Shown: in pieces, positions 36,514 to 45,943 of the stretch | Numbering within the stretch: the stretch's first letter is position 1 | How the letters are laid out: each line of letters starts with the position of its first letter | Source of the DNA: Planctomycetota bacterium | GTDB taxonomy: Bacteria; Planctomycetota; Phycisphaerae; WQYP01 | Reading direction: 5' to 3' | DNA length: 46,241 nt | NCBI GenBank assembly: GCA_021827645.1 | Contig: JAKAVA010000077.1 | Coordinates: 1-46,241 of the forward strand | Notes under the pieces: generated by a model | Databases searched by the model: none | What the model saw: only the letters and a program-made list of their open reading frames with translations | What the model was told of the DNA's origin: nothing | Program-made: the position numbers and the translations under genes

Positions 36514-36775
36514 TCAAATGCAGCGTTGTAAACCAGAGGCGATGTCGCCAGCGACATGGTTGGATGTTGCGGCGGATAATAACGACCTTGGAGATGTGTT
36601 TACTGGAATCCGGTGTCGCTCACGGTTATCCTTTTGGCGGTGAGAGGGGGTAAGGTGCCTGATGTCGACTCAGTTTTGCTTCGGCCCGGTGATCGAGGTG
36701 ACGGATGCATGGACGATGAGATCGATATCGTAGTTTGCACGGGTAAGGTAAAACCCCCAAGTTGGTAAAGCGAAC
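36514..36775. other. trpS-ptsI intergenic spacer
   Basis: No gene or clear promoter recognised here. The ptsI ribosome binding site is not obvious; GGTAAAG lies about 7 bases before its ATG. Confidence 0.4.
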
Positions 36776-38557
36776 ATGGACATCCTGCAAGGTATCGGAG
36801 TTTCAAGCGGTGTGGCAGTTGCCAAGGCGCTGGTTATTTCCGACGACCAACTCCGAATCGGTTCGCATACCGTCGAAAGCAAGAAGCTTGAGGCGGAGAG
36901 GCAAAAATTACAGTCAGCCATTACGGCCAGCAGTGAAGAAATCAGAGAACTTCGTGATCAGACCTCGCGACGGCTGGGTAAGGAAACCGGAGCCATTTTT
37001 GATTTCCACCTTGGTCTGCTCAATGATCCGGAACTGATTCGCACCTTCATCAACCTGATCAACTCGCAACGCTATTCCGCCGAGTATGCCGTTTACCGTG
37101 CGCTCCGGGATTATGCCAAAATATTCACCGATCATTCCGATGCTTATTTCCGCGACCGCGTCAAGGATATCTTCGACATTGAGCGCCGGCTTCTTTCCAA
37201 ACTCACCGGCGCGGAACGGCTCCGCATCGGAGAACTTACCGATCCGGTCATACTCATCGCCAGCGATTTAACCCCGTCCCAGACGGCATCGCTCGATAAA
37301 ACCATGGTGCGCGGCATCGCGATAGAATCCGGCGGTAAAACAAGCCACACCGCCATCATCGCCAATTCGCTGGGTATCCCTGCAGTCGTCGGCCTCGAAG
37401 GCGTCATACGTGAGGTTCGCACCGGCGATATCATCATCATCAACGGCCACGAGGGACGGGTCATTGTTGATCCCGACACTCTTACCATCGATGAAAGCAA
37501 ATTTCTCGAACAGCGTCAAATCCGCCATGCCACTGAACTCGATCGGCTGCGCGATGAGCCCGCACGCACGAAAGACGGCGTTGACATTACCCTCATGGCA
37601 AATATCGAATTTCCGCACGAGGTGGATTACGCCATGCGCAAGGGGGCCATGGGTATAGGTCTCTACCGTACGGAATTTCTTTATCTCGGGTCCGACAAGC
37701 CCCCTTCAGAGGATGATCATTACGCCGCGTACGCTGAAGTGATCAGGCGCCTGGCCGGTAAACCTGTGGTGATCCGTACCTTGGATCTGGGCGCAGATAA
37801 ATATTCCCCCAACTTGAATCTGCCCCCCGAAGCCAATCCATTTCTGGGGTGCAGATCCATCCGGCTCTGCCTGGCCAGTCAGGAAATGTTTAAGGTGCAG
37901 TTAAGGGCGATCCTGCGAGCCAGCGTCCTTGGCGATGTCCGCATCATGTTCCCCATGATTTGCAACATGATGGAACTGCGCCAGGCAAAATATGTTCTCA
38001 AAGATACCATGGAGGACCTCGACGAAGAGAGGATTGCGTATAATCGCTATATTCGCGTCGGCATGATGGTTGAAGTGCCGTCCACCGCGCTGATGCCCAA
38101 GCCGTACCTTCGTGAAACCGATTTTCTTTCGATCGGCTCCAATGACCTGATCCAATATACCCTTGCTGTGGATCGGGGTAATCAGCGGGTTGCTTCTCTT
38201 TTTACCGGGGCTCATCCCGCGGTTATTCGTCTGATCCGACGCGTCCAGCGCGCCGGTCGTGCGGAAGTAAAGAACGTTTCACTTTGCGGTGAGATGGGGG
38301 GCGACCCGGATTACACCATGCTTCTGCTTGGTCTGGGCTTGCGGACACTTTCCATCACACCCAATAACATTCCGGAAATCAAACAATTGATCCGGGAAAT
38401 TACACTCAAGCAATGTGAAAAATTGGCCAGCAAAGTGCTTAAGCTGGAGCATGGCCATCTGATTCTTAATCTGCTGCACGACGAAATGCGGCGGTATCAT
38501 CCCGACTTTTATCGCGATGATGTTTCCAAGCTCGCCCATCATTCTCAGGAAGCTTGA
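36776..38557 (+). CDS. ptsI: Phosphoenolpyruvate-protein phosphotransferase (PTS enzyme I)
   Basis: Enzyme I takes phosphate from phosphoenolpyruvate and passes it to HPr, in the cytoplasm. The 593-residue product shows all domains: the N-terminal QGIGVSSGVAVAKAL, the phosphohistidine loop SGGKTSHTAIIANSLGIPAVVG with H191, the PEP-binding barrel with MGIGLYRTEFLYL and RTLDLGADK, and the active-site cysteine in SLCGEMGGDP near residue 502. Length matches classical enzyme I. No HPr, HPr kinase or EII gene is visible in the window. The next gene begins 3 bases after the stop, suggesting co-transcription with unknown genes. Confidence 0.95.
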   Translation: MDILQGIGVSSGVAVAKALVISDDQLRIGSHTVESKKLEAERQKLQSAITASSEEIRELRDQTSRRLGKETGAIFDFHLGLLNDPELIRTFINLINSQRYSAEYAVYRALRDYAKIFTDHSDAYFRDRVKDIFDIERRLLSKLTGAERLRIGELTDPVILIASDLTPSQTASLDKTMVRGIAIESGGKTSHTAIIANSLGIPAVVGLEGVIREVRTGDIIIINGHEGRVIVDPDTLTIDESKFLEQRQIRHATELDRLRDEPARTKDGVDITLMANIEFPHEVDYAMRKGAMGIGLYRTEFLYLGSDKPPSEDDHYAAYAEVIRRLAGKPVVIRTLDLGADKYSPNLNLPPEANPFLGCRSIRLCLASQEMFKVQLRAILRASVLGDVRIMFPMICNMMELRQAKYVLKDTMEDLDEERIAYNRYIRVGMMVEVPSTALMPKPYLRETDFLSIGSNDLIQYTLAVDRGNQRVASLFTGAHPAVIRLIRRVQRAGRAEVKNVSLCGEMGGDPDYTMLLLGLGLRTLSITPNNIPEIKQLIREITLKQCEKLASKVLKLEHGHLILNLLHDEMRRYHPDFYRDDVSKLAHHSQEA

Positions 38558-38560
38558 TCT

Positions 38561-39172
38561 GTGGCTCGCTACTTTGATACCTCCAATCCCACCTTTCGCA
38601 TCCAGGCGTTGACCATCCTGATGTTGTTGTTGCTGGCTCTTGCCTTGACCTCCGCCTGGGGCACCATGGCATACCGTCGGCACCTTCAGGGGCCTTGGTA
38701 TAAAAAACTATTACCCCAAGGCGCTGCGGCCTCCACCTCCGCCCGAGCCGGATTCCCTGGTAATGCGGCAACATTCTCCTGGCGCAGTAAGCTCCATCCG
38801 TATCCCCTTGAGATGACCTTTTTCAAAGTAGATCGCTCGGCCATCGAAGCTGATCATTCAGCTATGCAGAAAAGTCCGCTCGCGATTCGACTGTTTCCCA
38901 AAAGTCAGGGCTGGCTTCAGCCGCACATGACCATCGAGCGCGTGCTGGGGATCCCCTTGCTGCTGTGGCAGAGCTTTCTCGCTGCGCCGCCGAAACCTGC
39001 ATCATCGCACACCATCATCACGCGTATAACCGCCTTTCGTTACGTGGTACTGAAACCTGTGGGCAGCGATCGATTCGATGTGCTGGTGTTTGGCGCCCAT
39101 CATGCTCCCGGACGTTTTGATAATGCGTTGTTTGCGCAACTTGTTGATCGTATGGTTGTCGGTGAACATTAA
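38561..39172 (+). CDS. Membrane-anchored protein of unknown function
   Basis: I do not recognise this 203-residue protein. The GTG start at 38561 has AGGAAG 8 bases upstream and follows the ptsI stop by 3 bases. A single transmembrane segment at about residues 15-36 (ALTILMLLLLALALTSAW) leaves a ~165-residue domain outside the membrane, which contains alternating strands, an ITRITAFRYVVLKPVGSDRFDVLVFG stretch of beta character and no catalytic motif. It belongs to a run of three exported unknowns. Confidence 0.7.
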   Translation: MARYFDTSNPTFRIQALTILMLLLLALALTSAWGTMAYRRHLQGPWYKKLLPQGAAASTSARAGFPGNAATFSWRSKLHPYPLEMTFFKVDRSAIEADHSAMQKSPLAIRLFPKSQGWLQPHMTIERVLGIPLLLWQSFLAAPPKPASSHTIITRITAFRYVVLKPVGSDRFDVLVFGAHHAPGRFDNALFAQLVDRMVVGEH

Positions 39173-39249
39173 GCTCGGCAGACCGGGAATCACCCGGTAC
39201 CGTATGCAGGGGTGGCCTGCGGTATACTTTTCGCGGAGGAATATGTGAC

Positions 39250-40845
39250 GTGCATGAACGGGTAGAGCGGAAACCGGCAGTTCAAAATCCCAGGCGCGGT
39301 GAAAACTGCGGAATGTTGTCTTTGGCAAGGGGCGTAATGTGCCTTCTCCTGGCCGTTTCTGCATCGGTCTCGCTGCCAGTGGCCCGGGGATCCGGGCTTG
39401 ACACCAGGCTTGCACCTGCCTGGCGGGATGATGCCGATGGGTTCATTCTCCGGTCGCCGGGTGATTCGGTGGTTTACCCCCGCAAGGGGAATAATATCGT
39501 CAGCTTCACCTATGCTCCTCTGCGATGGGGCCTGATTGTCCATCGGAGTTTTTTTGCCTCGCCGGTATCCGTGGCGAAAATTGTCAGCGAATCACTTGCC
39601 GCCGACCGACAGGACTATAAAAAAGTCCAGGTGTTGGTTCGTAAAAAGATAATGGTATCCGGCTGCAAGGCGATGCGATTTACCATTCGCTTTCAGGCGG
39701 TTTCCGATAAACACCCCATTTCAATCATGCGCCAGCAGGTGCTGATTCAGAAGCATCCTAATGAGATATTTCTCCTGACCTTTTTCAGCCCCGGCGATCT
39801 ACATACCGGCGCCGTTTCCATGTTCAGCCGTATCATCCGATCCTTTCAGTTTATCAATACTCGGGCTGAGGCCAGATTACGGCTTGCGGCAGCAAAACAT
39901 GCAAAAAAATGGCTTCATACGATATCCGCCGAAAAACTGCTCAAGGTTATCCACCTCGGCACACGGATATTTCAGATCAAAGCATATGGCCGACCGATCG
40001 GCTATCTGGCCGTACAGACATACAAAGGCAAAAGCGATGGTCTGGCGGGTGTGTTCTGTTCCATCAACAGCCGCGTTTTTTTGAGGAATGGTTCGGACAT
40101 CTTCCACAAGGAAACTTCATTCTGGGCGTTTACTCACCAACCGGGTGTGCCGGGTCCGCCGACGCATTTTTCTCAATGGACCGACTCTGTCGAGACGATG
40201 GTGCCATTTCATAATCCTGTCATTGCAGAACTTCATGCGCAGCGTATTGTTGTGGATCCAAAAACCCGCAAACCCAAACTCATCAAACTGCACCCGCTGT
40301 ATCCCAATTACGATACCCACTGGGTTACGCAGGTCGGTGATGCGACCACCGGCTTTTTCCCCATTCTGGATTCCCACGGCCGCCCCACGGATGGTTACGT
40401 ATACCGCACGCATGTTAAAGTTGTTCAGACTCTCAGCCATGTTGTCGCCGGGATGCATGACAGGCCGGTACGGTTTGTCCTCCGCCCCGACATGCCGGCT
40501 TTTATGCCTCCGGTCTTGAAGTTGCTCTGGCCGCACCTGGTGAATCTTGCGAAGTGTAAGCCGCTTGCCATGGTCACCTTCAATAATCAGGCCCGGCGCC
40601 CGGCGCTGCGAGTTCTCTCGGTTCAATCCCGTGCTGTCATCAATGTCCACGGCAGGATGGTACGCGCCTATCTGGTAACAGATCAGATGGACCCGTATGA
40701 ATCCAAAATGTGGGTAACGGCACGCGGGCATCTGCTCAAATACATTGCGGGTGACGGGTCCGAATGGACGCCGACCACCGTGGCCGCCATGGCGAAACGG
40801 TGGCATGCCCGTTTGAAGGAGTTGACGGCTCCTTTGATCCGATGA
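39250..40845 (+). CDS. Exported protein, PsbP/DUF1795-like N-terminal domain
   Basis: A 531-residue exported protein without a recognised function. The GTG start at 39250 has GGAGG at 39235-39239; a hydrophobic signal (CLLLAVSASVSLPVARG) covers residues 31-48. Residues 60-200 show the layout of PsbP/DcrB/DUF1795-type domains: DGFILRSPGD at the start, a central MRFTIRFQ strand, and the closing FSRIIRSFQF. The remaining 330 residues form a second larger domain with an FWAFTHQPG segment and many beta strands. Function unknown. It lies between two other membrane or exported unknowns at gaps of 77 and 28 bases, probably one unit. Confidence 0.7.
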   Translation: MHERVERKPAVQNPRRGENCGMLSLARGVMCLLLAVSASVSLPVARGSGLDTRLAPAWRDDADGFILRSPGDSVVYPRKGNNIVSFTYAPLRWGLIVHRSFFASPVSVAKIVSESLAADRQDYKKVQVLVRKKIMVSGCKAMRFTIRFQAVSDKHPISIMRQQVLIQKHPNEIFLLTFFSPGDLHTGAVSMFSRIIRSFQFINTRAEARLRLAAAKHAKKWLHTISAEKLLKVIHLGTRIFQIKAYGRPIGYLAVQTYKGKSDGLAGVFCSINSRVFLRNGSDIFHKETSFWAFTHQPGVPGPPTHFSQWTDSVETMVPFHNPVIAELHAQRIVVDPKTRKPKLIKLHPLYPNYDTHWVTQVGDATTGFFPILDSHGRPTDGYVYRTHVKVVQTLSHVVAGMHDRPVRFVLRPDMPAFMPPVLKLLWPHLVNLAKCKPLAMVTFNNQARRPALRVLSVQSRAVINVHGRMVRAYLVTDQMDPYESKMWVTARGHLLKYIAGDGSEWTPTTVAAMAKRWHARLKELTAPLIR

Positions 40846-40873
40846 TGATCGAGGTTTCTGGTGAGGTCGATCG

Positions 40874-41614
40874 ATGAAATGGGGTCGCGCTGTATTCTGG
40901 TTGGTGGTGGTTGCGACTCTTATCGCCTTGGCGATCCATTTAACCCGCGATTACCGTTCTCACGATGCGCAAATCGCCGAATTAAAAAAAGAGCGCGCTG
41001 AATTGCAGGCCATCATCAAACGCCTCACCGGGCGAACGCGTAAGGCTCAGCTTGTTGTCGAAGGCCAGGTAGTCAACCGTCGTGGTCGTGTTGTAAGGAC
41101 AACATTGCTCTGGCGCGAATTTACCATCACAAAAAATGGACGGGCGGTCACCCTCCCGCTGAAAAAAATTATTATCCCCGGCGATGAACCCTATATCGGC
41201 GGATATGTGCTGAAATTTGCCGACTCTTTTGTAGAAGCCGGGAACCCGCTTCGCGGCAAATCCATCGGGTTTTTCACCAATGTATTTTCCAGCTCGCAGG
41301 CACCGGATCAAGGAACGTCTCTCTTGAGTAAAGAGGGCGTGCCGCGAATTCTGGAGCCCCGCTACGGCCCACCCAATCCATTTGCGCTCTCGCTCTGGCG
41401 TCAGATACAGCGGCTGATTCGTTCGCGGCGTGCCGATAAAAAACTTGGCCTGAAGGTGGTACAACTCCAATATGTCGCCAAACCGGTTCGGCCGGGGGTT
41501 CTCTACACCATCTACCTTCAAAATAATGGTGGATTTGAATTTGTCGCAGAGCCCGGCCACAAGGCTCTGATAGATCGATTGTTACATCAGAGTTCGCTTC
41601 CCGGGCAAAAATGA
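40874..41614 (+). CDS. Membrane-anchored coiled-coil protein of unknown function
   Basis: A 246-residue protein with one N-terminal membrane segment (residues 7-24), a short coiled coil at about 29-52 (heptads in AELKKERAELQAIIKRL) and a beta-rich domain with a VVEGQVVNRRGRVVRTTL hairpin. No enzyme motif was seen. The start at 40874 is consistent with GAGGT upstream. It closes the series of three exported unknowns and may form a complex with them; this is inference from order only. Confidence 0.7.
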   Translation: MKWGRAVFWLVVVATLIALAIHLTRDYRSHDAQIAELKKERAELQAIIKRLTGRTRKAQLVVEGQVVNRRGRVVRTTLLWREFTITKNGRAVTLPLKKIIIPGDEPYIGGYVLKFADSFVEAGNPLRGKSIGFFTNVFSSSQAPDQGTSLLSKEGVPRILEPRYGPPNPFALSLWRQIQRLIRSRRADKKLGLKVVQLQYVAKPVRPGVLYTIYLQNNGGFEFVAEPGHKALIDRLLHQSSLPGQK

Positions 41615-41976
41615 AAATAAACCGACAGAAAGTATTTCCGCCCCGGCACCCGGACGGTTGACTATCACCCTTAATCTGCTAACTTCTTTTGGCCTGATTT
41701 GCGATTGCGTCTTCGATGAGGTCTACATGATAGACTGCCAAATTCGAGGAATCTGGAAGATTTCACAGGCTGCGCCGCACAGGATAAGCATCGCCACGAC
41801 GTGGATATCGCGCTCCGTATAGCTGCTTCTGATGGTGGCCTATCGGCTTCATCCTCGCGGGTCGCCTGTGGGAAAAAGGTGTAAGATATGCTCGAATAGT
41901 GTAGAATATCACACGCGCTTTTGTTCTGGCGCAGCGTAAATGTCAGTTTGTCTTTTTAGGCGTTTCGGAATTTGAT
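41615..41976 (+). other. Intergenic region with weak promoter candidate
   Basis: No gene recognised. TTGACT (41658-41663), 16 bp and TAACTT (41680-41685) form a possible promoter, which would leave a leader of about 290 bases before the TPR gene. A TAGAAT near 41902 lacks a matching -35. Confidence 0.35.
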
Positions 41977-43398
41977 ATGGCCAAAGCTCAAGCGACCGTG
42001 GTTGTAGAGGGACCGGGGAAAGGCAAACCGTTTTTTGACCGTGCCAAGACGGTTGCGGATACGGGTAACTTCGACTACGCCATTGACATGTATATCCAGG
42101 GCCTGCTGCGCGAACCCGACAATCTCGATGAACATAAGGCCCTGCGGGATGTATCCTTGCGTCGCAAGGTAAGTGGGGGAAAACCCGCCGGTGGTTTTCT
42201 CGGAACCAAGCCCTACTTTTCCGGTAAATCTCCCAAAGAGCAGATGCTCAATGCTGAATACCTTCTCGCCAAAGACCCCGGCAACATCACCCATATGCTC
42301 AACATGATGAAGCATGCTGCTCTTGGCTCCTATCGCGATATTATTATCTGGTTTGGGCCTGTTGTATTGCAGGCCATCAGCACCTGTAAAAACCCGAATG
42401 TCAAACAGTATCTCGAAATGGCCGATTATTTTGAACAAGTTTCAGAATTCTCCAAAGCCGGTGAAGCGGTTCAGTTGGCATACAACCTCACTCCCACCGA
42501 TCCCTCATTGGACCAGCGCATCAAGGACCTGGGTACACGTGAAACCCTCAAACGCGGCGGCTACGAAAATGTGCCTGATTTCAAGGAGTCGCTCGCCAAC
42601 AAAGCCGGTACTCAGGAGTTGCTGCAGAAGGATGCCCTGAATAAAACCGAAGAATTTCGCATCAAGCTTGTGGAAGATGCTCGCGAGGCCTGGGAACAGA
42701 ATCCACTCGATGCGCAGAACATTGCCAAGCTCATCAAAGCGCTTCTGGATGTCGAGTCAGATGAGGCCGACGAGGAAGCGCTGGCGGTCTTGGACCGAGC
42801 CTTCAAGGAAACCCGCACCTATCGATACAAAATGCTTAAAGGGGACGTGCACATTCGCAAGTTCCGGCGCGACTTGAGAGAGTTGAATGATCAACTTAAA
42901 GCGCATCCGGACGATAAAGAGCTGCAGAAAAAGATCGCTGATCTGGATGCGAAAAAACTGGCGTTTGAGGTTGAAGAATTTGCGGAACGCTTCAAAAACT
43001 TCCCATCCGATGCCAACGTCGCCTATGAATATGGACTGCGCCTCTATCGCGCCCGTCGCTCGGAAGATGCAATTGCCGTCCTGCAGCAGGCTCAGGCAAG
43101 TCCGAAGCACCGGGCCGATGCACTGCAACTTCTCGGTCGGGCGTTTCTTGACCAAGGCATGTACTTGGAGGCGGGGGAGACACTCCAGAGAGCCATTGAA
43201 AATTATGAGCTTGCCTCGACCGGCGACGGCCGCAGCAAGGAAATGCACTACTGGCTGGCACGTGCGTATGAACTGACCAATCAGGGACCGGAAGCGGAAA
43301 AAATCTACAGCAAGATCACGCAGTGGGATTTCAACTTTCGCGATGCACGGCAGCGGCTTGCGGAACTCCGCAAACAGCGGACAAATGCCGGCGCCTGA
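41977..43398 (+). CDS. Tetratricopeptide-repeat protein
   Basis: A 473-residue soluble protein made mostly of helical repeats. TPR-like units are visible at about residues 18-50 (FFDRAKTVADTGNFDYAIDM), 145-178, and most clearly near 345-450 (EYGLRLYRARRSEDAIAVLQ and LLGRAFLDQGMYLEAGETL, then YWLARAYELTNQGPEAEKIY). The middle 240-340 is highly charged and probably coiled. No signal peptide or membrane segment. TPR proteins scaffold complexes; the partner is unknown. The gene converges with the FlgI-like gene, with 61 bases between and no clear terminator. Confidence 0.82.
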   Translation: MAKAQATVVVEGPGKGKPFFDRAKTVADTGNFDYAIDMYIQGLLREPDNLDEHKALRDVSLRRKVSGGKPAGGFLGTKPYFSGKSPKEQMLNAEYLLAKDPGNITHMLNMMKHAALGSYRDIIIWFGPVVLQAISTCKNPNVKQYLEMADYFEQVSEFSKAGEAVQLAYNLTPTDPSLDQRIKDLGTRETLKRGGYENVPDFKESLANKAGTQELLQKDALNKTEEFRIKLVEDAREAWEQNPLDAQNIAKLIKALLDVESDEADEEALAVLDRAFKETRTYRYKMLKGDVHIRKFRRDLRELNDQLKAHPDDKELQKKIADLDAKKLAFEVEEFAERFKNFPSDANVAYEYGLRLYRARRSEDAIAVLQQAQASPKHRADALQLLGRAFLDQGMYLEAGETLQRAIENYELASTGDGRSKEMHYWLARAYELTNQGPEAEKIYSKITQWDFNFRDARQRLAELRKQRTNAGA

Positions 43399-43459
43399 TA
43401 CGCTCGAGCCAACCCCTCTTAGCTCTGAATCCGGTCGGCTTACCTCTGCCGGCAGGTGC

Positions 43460-45355
43460 TCATTTCCCTCCAGCCGGTTGGGCACCGGCCGGTAGCTCAC
43501 CCGGCAGGCTTGTGTTGAACGGCGCCGTCGGACTCGGCGTTGGGGTTGACCCCTTGGCCGTATGTTGCATCGTACTGTGGCTGGGGCGGGGTTGATTAAG
43601 ACTCGCCATCAGCATCCGGGTCTTTCCCGTAATACTTTCCATGACGAAATCGGCATTGATCTGATGAGTATGGCAGAGCGTGTAGAGCATCTCCACCACA
43701 CGTTGGTACGACGCACCGATAAATGCCTGACGCGGATTATAATGCTTTCCAAATGGATTCGGTGCCCCCGCCAGAGTCGCCAGGATCGCAGGTACAGCGG
43801 CTCCACATTTTAATGAGACGGTCTGGCCGGTGAGCGGATTACGATAATACAACTCCACCGGTTCCGCATTCGCTGCTGATTTACCGTTCCCCGAAGGTGC
43901 GCTGGCGGTGGGAGAATAATTGACGGTCAACGTATCGTGCGGACTGATGTAGAGTGAACCGGGAACCAGCGCGGGTATATGCCCGAGGAATGCGATCCTT
44001 GGCAGGTGGTGTGTGGTGACATAGATTGTACACTTCTGCCGACCGGGAATGATATCCATGATAAATTTCTGGCTGATATCCTGCGAATAGACAATGGATG
44101 AATGGATCGACACAAGAGCCTTGTACCCCATGATCTGGACGCGGCGCGACGCCGAATGCAGCAGCTTGCGAAAGGTCAGGCCGGCCAGAAATCGGTCGTG
44201 ACAATGCGCCAGCGTGTAAATCGCCCGGCGCTCAAACGGGCTCGTGGTGTCCAGCGCTATTTTGCTGATGGCGGTGATCGCGTCGCTGTCGCCCAGGCGC
44301 GCCCCCGTCTGCAGACAGTAATAGGCGACTGCGGCATTGGATGAGCCATAATGTTTTTGCAGTATGGGAAGAATCGGGGCTCCGAGCTGCTCCAATGCCA
44401 CCGCCAGCGCCTCGTGCGGCGCCGCCGGATCTTTCAATGAGTTAATAATCACCCGTGCCTGACGATCATTAAAGCCCGGCACATCGCCCGCCAGATAAAG
44501 TTCCAAAACTCGCCGCACAAAACGCATCGGATCATGCCGATAGCGATGAATAATCCGTACCCTGACCAACCGATCATTTTCGGCCGTGGCTACGGGCGGG
44601 TAATTACCGTAGTGCTGATTGATCACACGTTGAATCAGATCGGTAATGCGATACGACGGGTTATAAAGTTCGAGCAGGCACGGCACACTTTCCTGCACCA
44701 CGGCACCGCCTATCACCCTTCCCTCGCGAACCAAGGTACTGGTGGGTTTGAGTTTCCCATCAGAAGTAAATGGATCGCAGAATACCGGCCCGCGGGCCCT
44801 GGCCACGACGCGGCTCTGGTCGACGAGGCGAATATGCACCCGCAGGCCTACCGGCCAGAGCAGGCCGTTTTCAAGGCTCGTGGTGGATGTATTCGGCAGC
44901 GCCTTGAGATAGACATCAAACGTGGTCCCCCGGACCGCCAAAGGCGGAATGGCCCCTTCAACCGCCACCGCCGCTACCTGCTTGGATGCCAAAATTTGAT
45001 TGGGGTCAATATTCCCCGTATCGTGCGAATAGAATCCCACGCCCGCTTTAAGTAATCGATTGAGCATCAGAGCCCGAATCGGAGGCGGCATCTGTCCACT
45101 GCCCGTATTGGGTAAACCCGCTACGAGCCCCCAGCCACGCACCACGATCGGCCCGGTGTACCCCAGTCCGACATACTCCCCGACCGTCCCTCGAAGGGCC
45201 GGATAGACCGAGGGCAGAGGAACGCGATCCTGCGCGGCGATCGGAGGTGAGGAGGACTTTGGTCCCTGTGAACACCCCGATAAAACGATAGTGGAAATCA
45301 TCCCTGCCGCAGCCATCACGATCGCCCACGGCTTTTTTGCTTCAACTCGCATCAT
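43460..45355 (-). CDS. FlgI-like (flagellar P-ring) lipoprotein with helical-repeat insert
   Basis: A 631-residue protein whose N-terminal half matches FlgI, the periplasmic P-ring subunit of the flagellum. Signs are GWGLVAGLPNTGSG (74-87), an LxSKxVAAVxVxxxxPP pattern at 122-138, RGTTFDVYLKALPNTSTTSLENGLL (142-166) and IGGAVVQESV with VINQHYG up to 250. Unlike classical FlgI (~350 residues, plain signal peptide) it has a lipobox ending SGC at C28. Residues 300-415 look like HEAT-type helical repeats, and the last 60 are Pro/Ser/Thr rich. The start is either of two tandem ATGs (45355 or 45352) without ribosome binding site. It may be a planctomycete P-ring variant or an outer-membrane lipoprotein with another role. 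Confidence 0.75.
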   Translation of the reverse strand: MMRVEAKKPWAIVMAAAGMISTIVLSGCSQGPKSSSPPIAAQDRVPLPSVYPALRGTVGEYVGLGYTGPIVVRGWGLVAGLPNTGSGQMPPPIRALMLNRLLKAGVGFYSHDTGNIDPNQILASKQVAAVAVEGAIPPLAVRGTTFDVYLKALPNTSTTSLENGLLWPVGLRVHIRLVDQSRVVARARGPVFCDPFTSDGKLKPTSTLVREGRVIGGAVVQESVPCLLELYNPSYRITDLIQRVINQHYGNYPPVATAENDRLVRVRIIHRYRHDPMRFVRRVLELYLAGDVPGFNDRQARVIINSLKDPAAPHEALAVALEQLGAPILPILQKHYGSSNAAVAYYCLQTGARLGDSDAITAISKIALDTTSPFERRAIYTLAHCHDRFLAGLTFRKLLHSASRRVQIMGYKALVSIHSSIVYSQDISQKFIMDIIPGRQKCTIYVTTHHLPRIAFLGHIPALVPGSLYISPHDTLTVNYSPTASAPSGNGKSAANAEPVELYYRNPLTGQTVSLKCGAAVPAILATLAGAPNPFGKHYNPRQAFIGASYQRVVEMLYTLCHTHQINADFVMESITGKTRMLMASLNQPRPSHSTMQHTAKGSTPTPSPTAPFNTSLPGELPAGAQPAGGK

Positions 45356-45445
45356 GTCGTTATGCTACCCCGCGCGTTAAGTCAAACCACCAAACTCCGC
45401 CGAGCATAACCGGTAAACCGCCGCTGCGCCAAAAAGACGCGGCGT

Positions 45446-45943
45446 TTATGGTTGAAATAGTTCCGGCTGTTGCGGATCTTTTTTGTCATCGTCCATGACA
45501 CTCTGCACTTCCTGCGCCAGTTCTCCAAGATCCCGAAATTCCCGGTAAACCGACGCAAACCTCACAAAGGCGATGGCGTCAGCCCCCCGCAGATGTTTCA
45601 TAACCAATTCCCCGATCTCGGAACTTGGTACCTCCCGGTCAAAATTACGCTGAATCTGTTCTTCCACCGAATCCACCATGCTGGAGATGGTCGATGCCGG
45701 AACCGGCCGCTTGTAACACGCCCGCTGGATGCCGTCGAGCAATTTATTTCGGTCATACGGCACGCGCGAACCATCTTTCTTCACAACCGTCATGCGGACA
45801 GCTTCCTCCACGCGTTCATACGTGGTGTAGCGACGCCGACATTTCTGGCATTCTCTTCGCCGCCTGATCGCATCACCCCCCTCGGCTGGACGCGAATCAA
45901 TCACGCGATCGTCGTTTTCACTATGACAAAATGGACATCGCAC
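45446..45943 (-). CDS. nrdR: Transcriptional repressor NrdR
   Basis: NrdR represses ribonucleotide reductase genes when dATP/ATP binds its ATP-cone. The 165-residue product has the zinc ribbon with C3, C6, C32 and C35 (MRCPFCHSENDDRVIDSR and ECQKCRRRYTTYER) and the ATP-cone starting VVKKDGSRVPYDRNKLLDGI. The Lys/Asp/Gln-rich tail is normal. The start codon is GTG at 45943 and the ribosome binding site is weak. No nrd genes are in the window, so regulation would be in trans. Confidence 0.96.
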   Translation of the reverse strand: MRCPFCHSENDDRVIDSRPAEGGDAIRRRRECQKCRRRYTTYERVEEAVRMTVVKKDGSRVPYDRNKLLDGIQRACYKRPVPASTISSMVDSVEEQIQRNFDREVPSSEIGELVMKHLRGADAIAFVRFASVYREFRDLGELAQEVQSVMDDDKKDPQQPELFQP

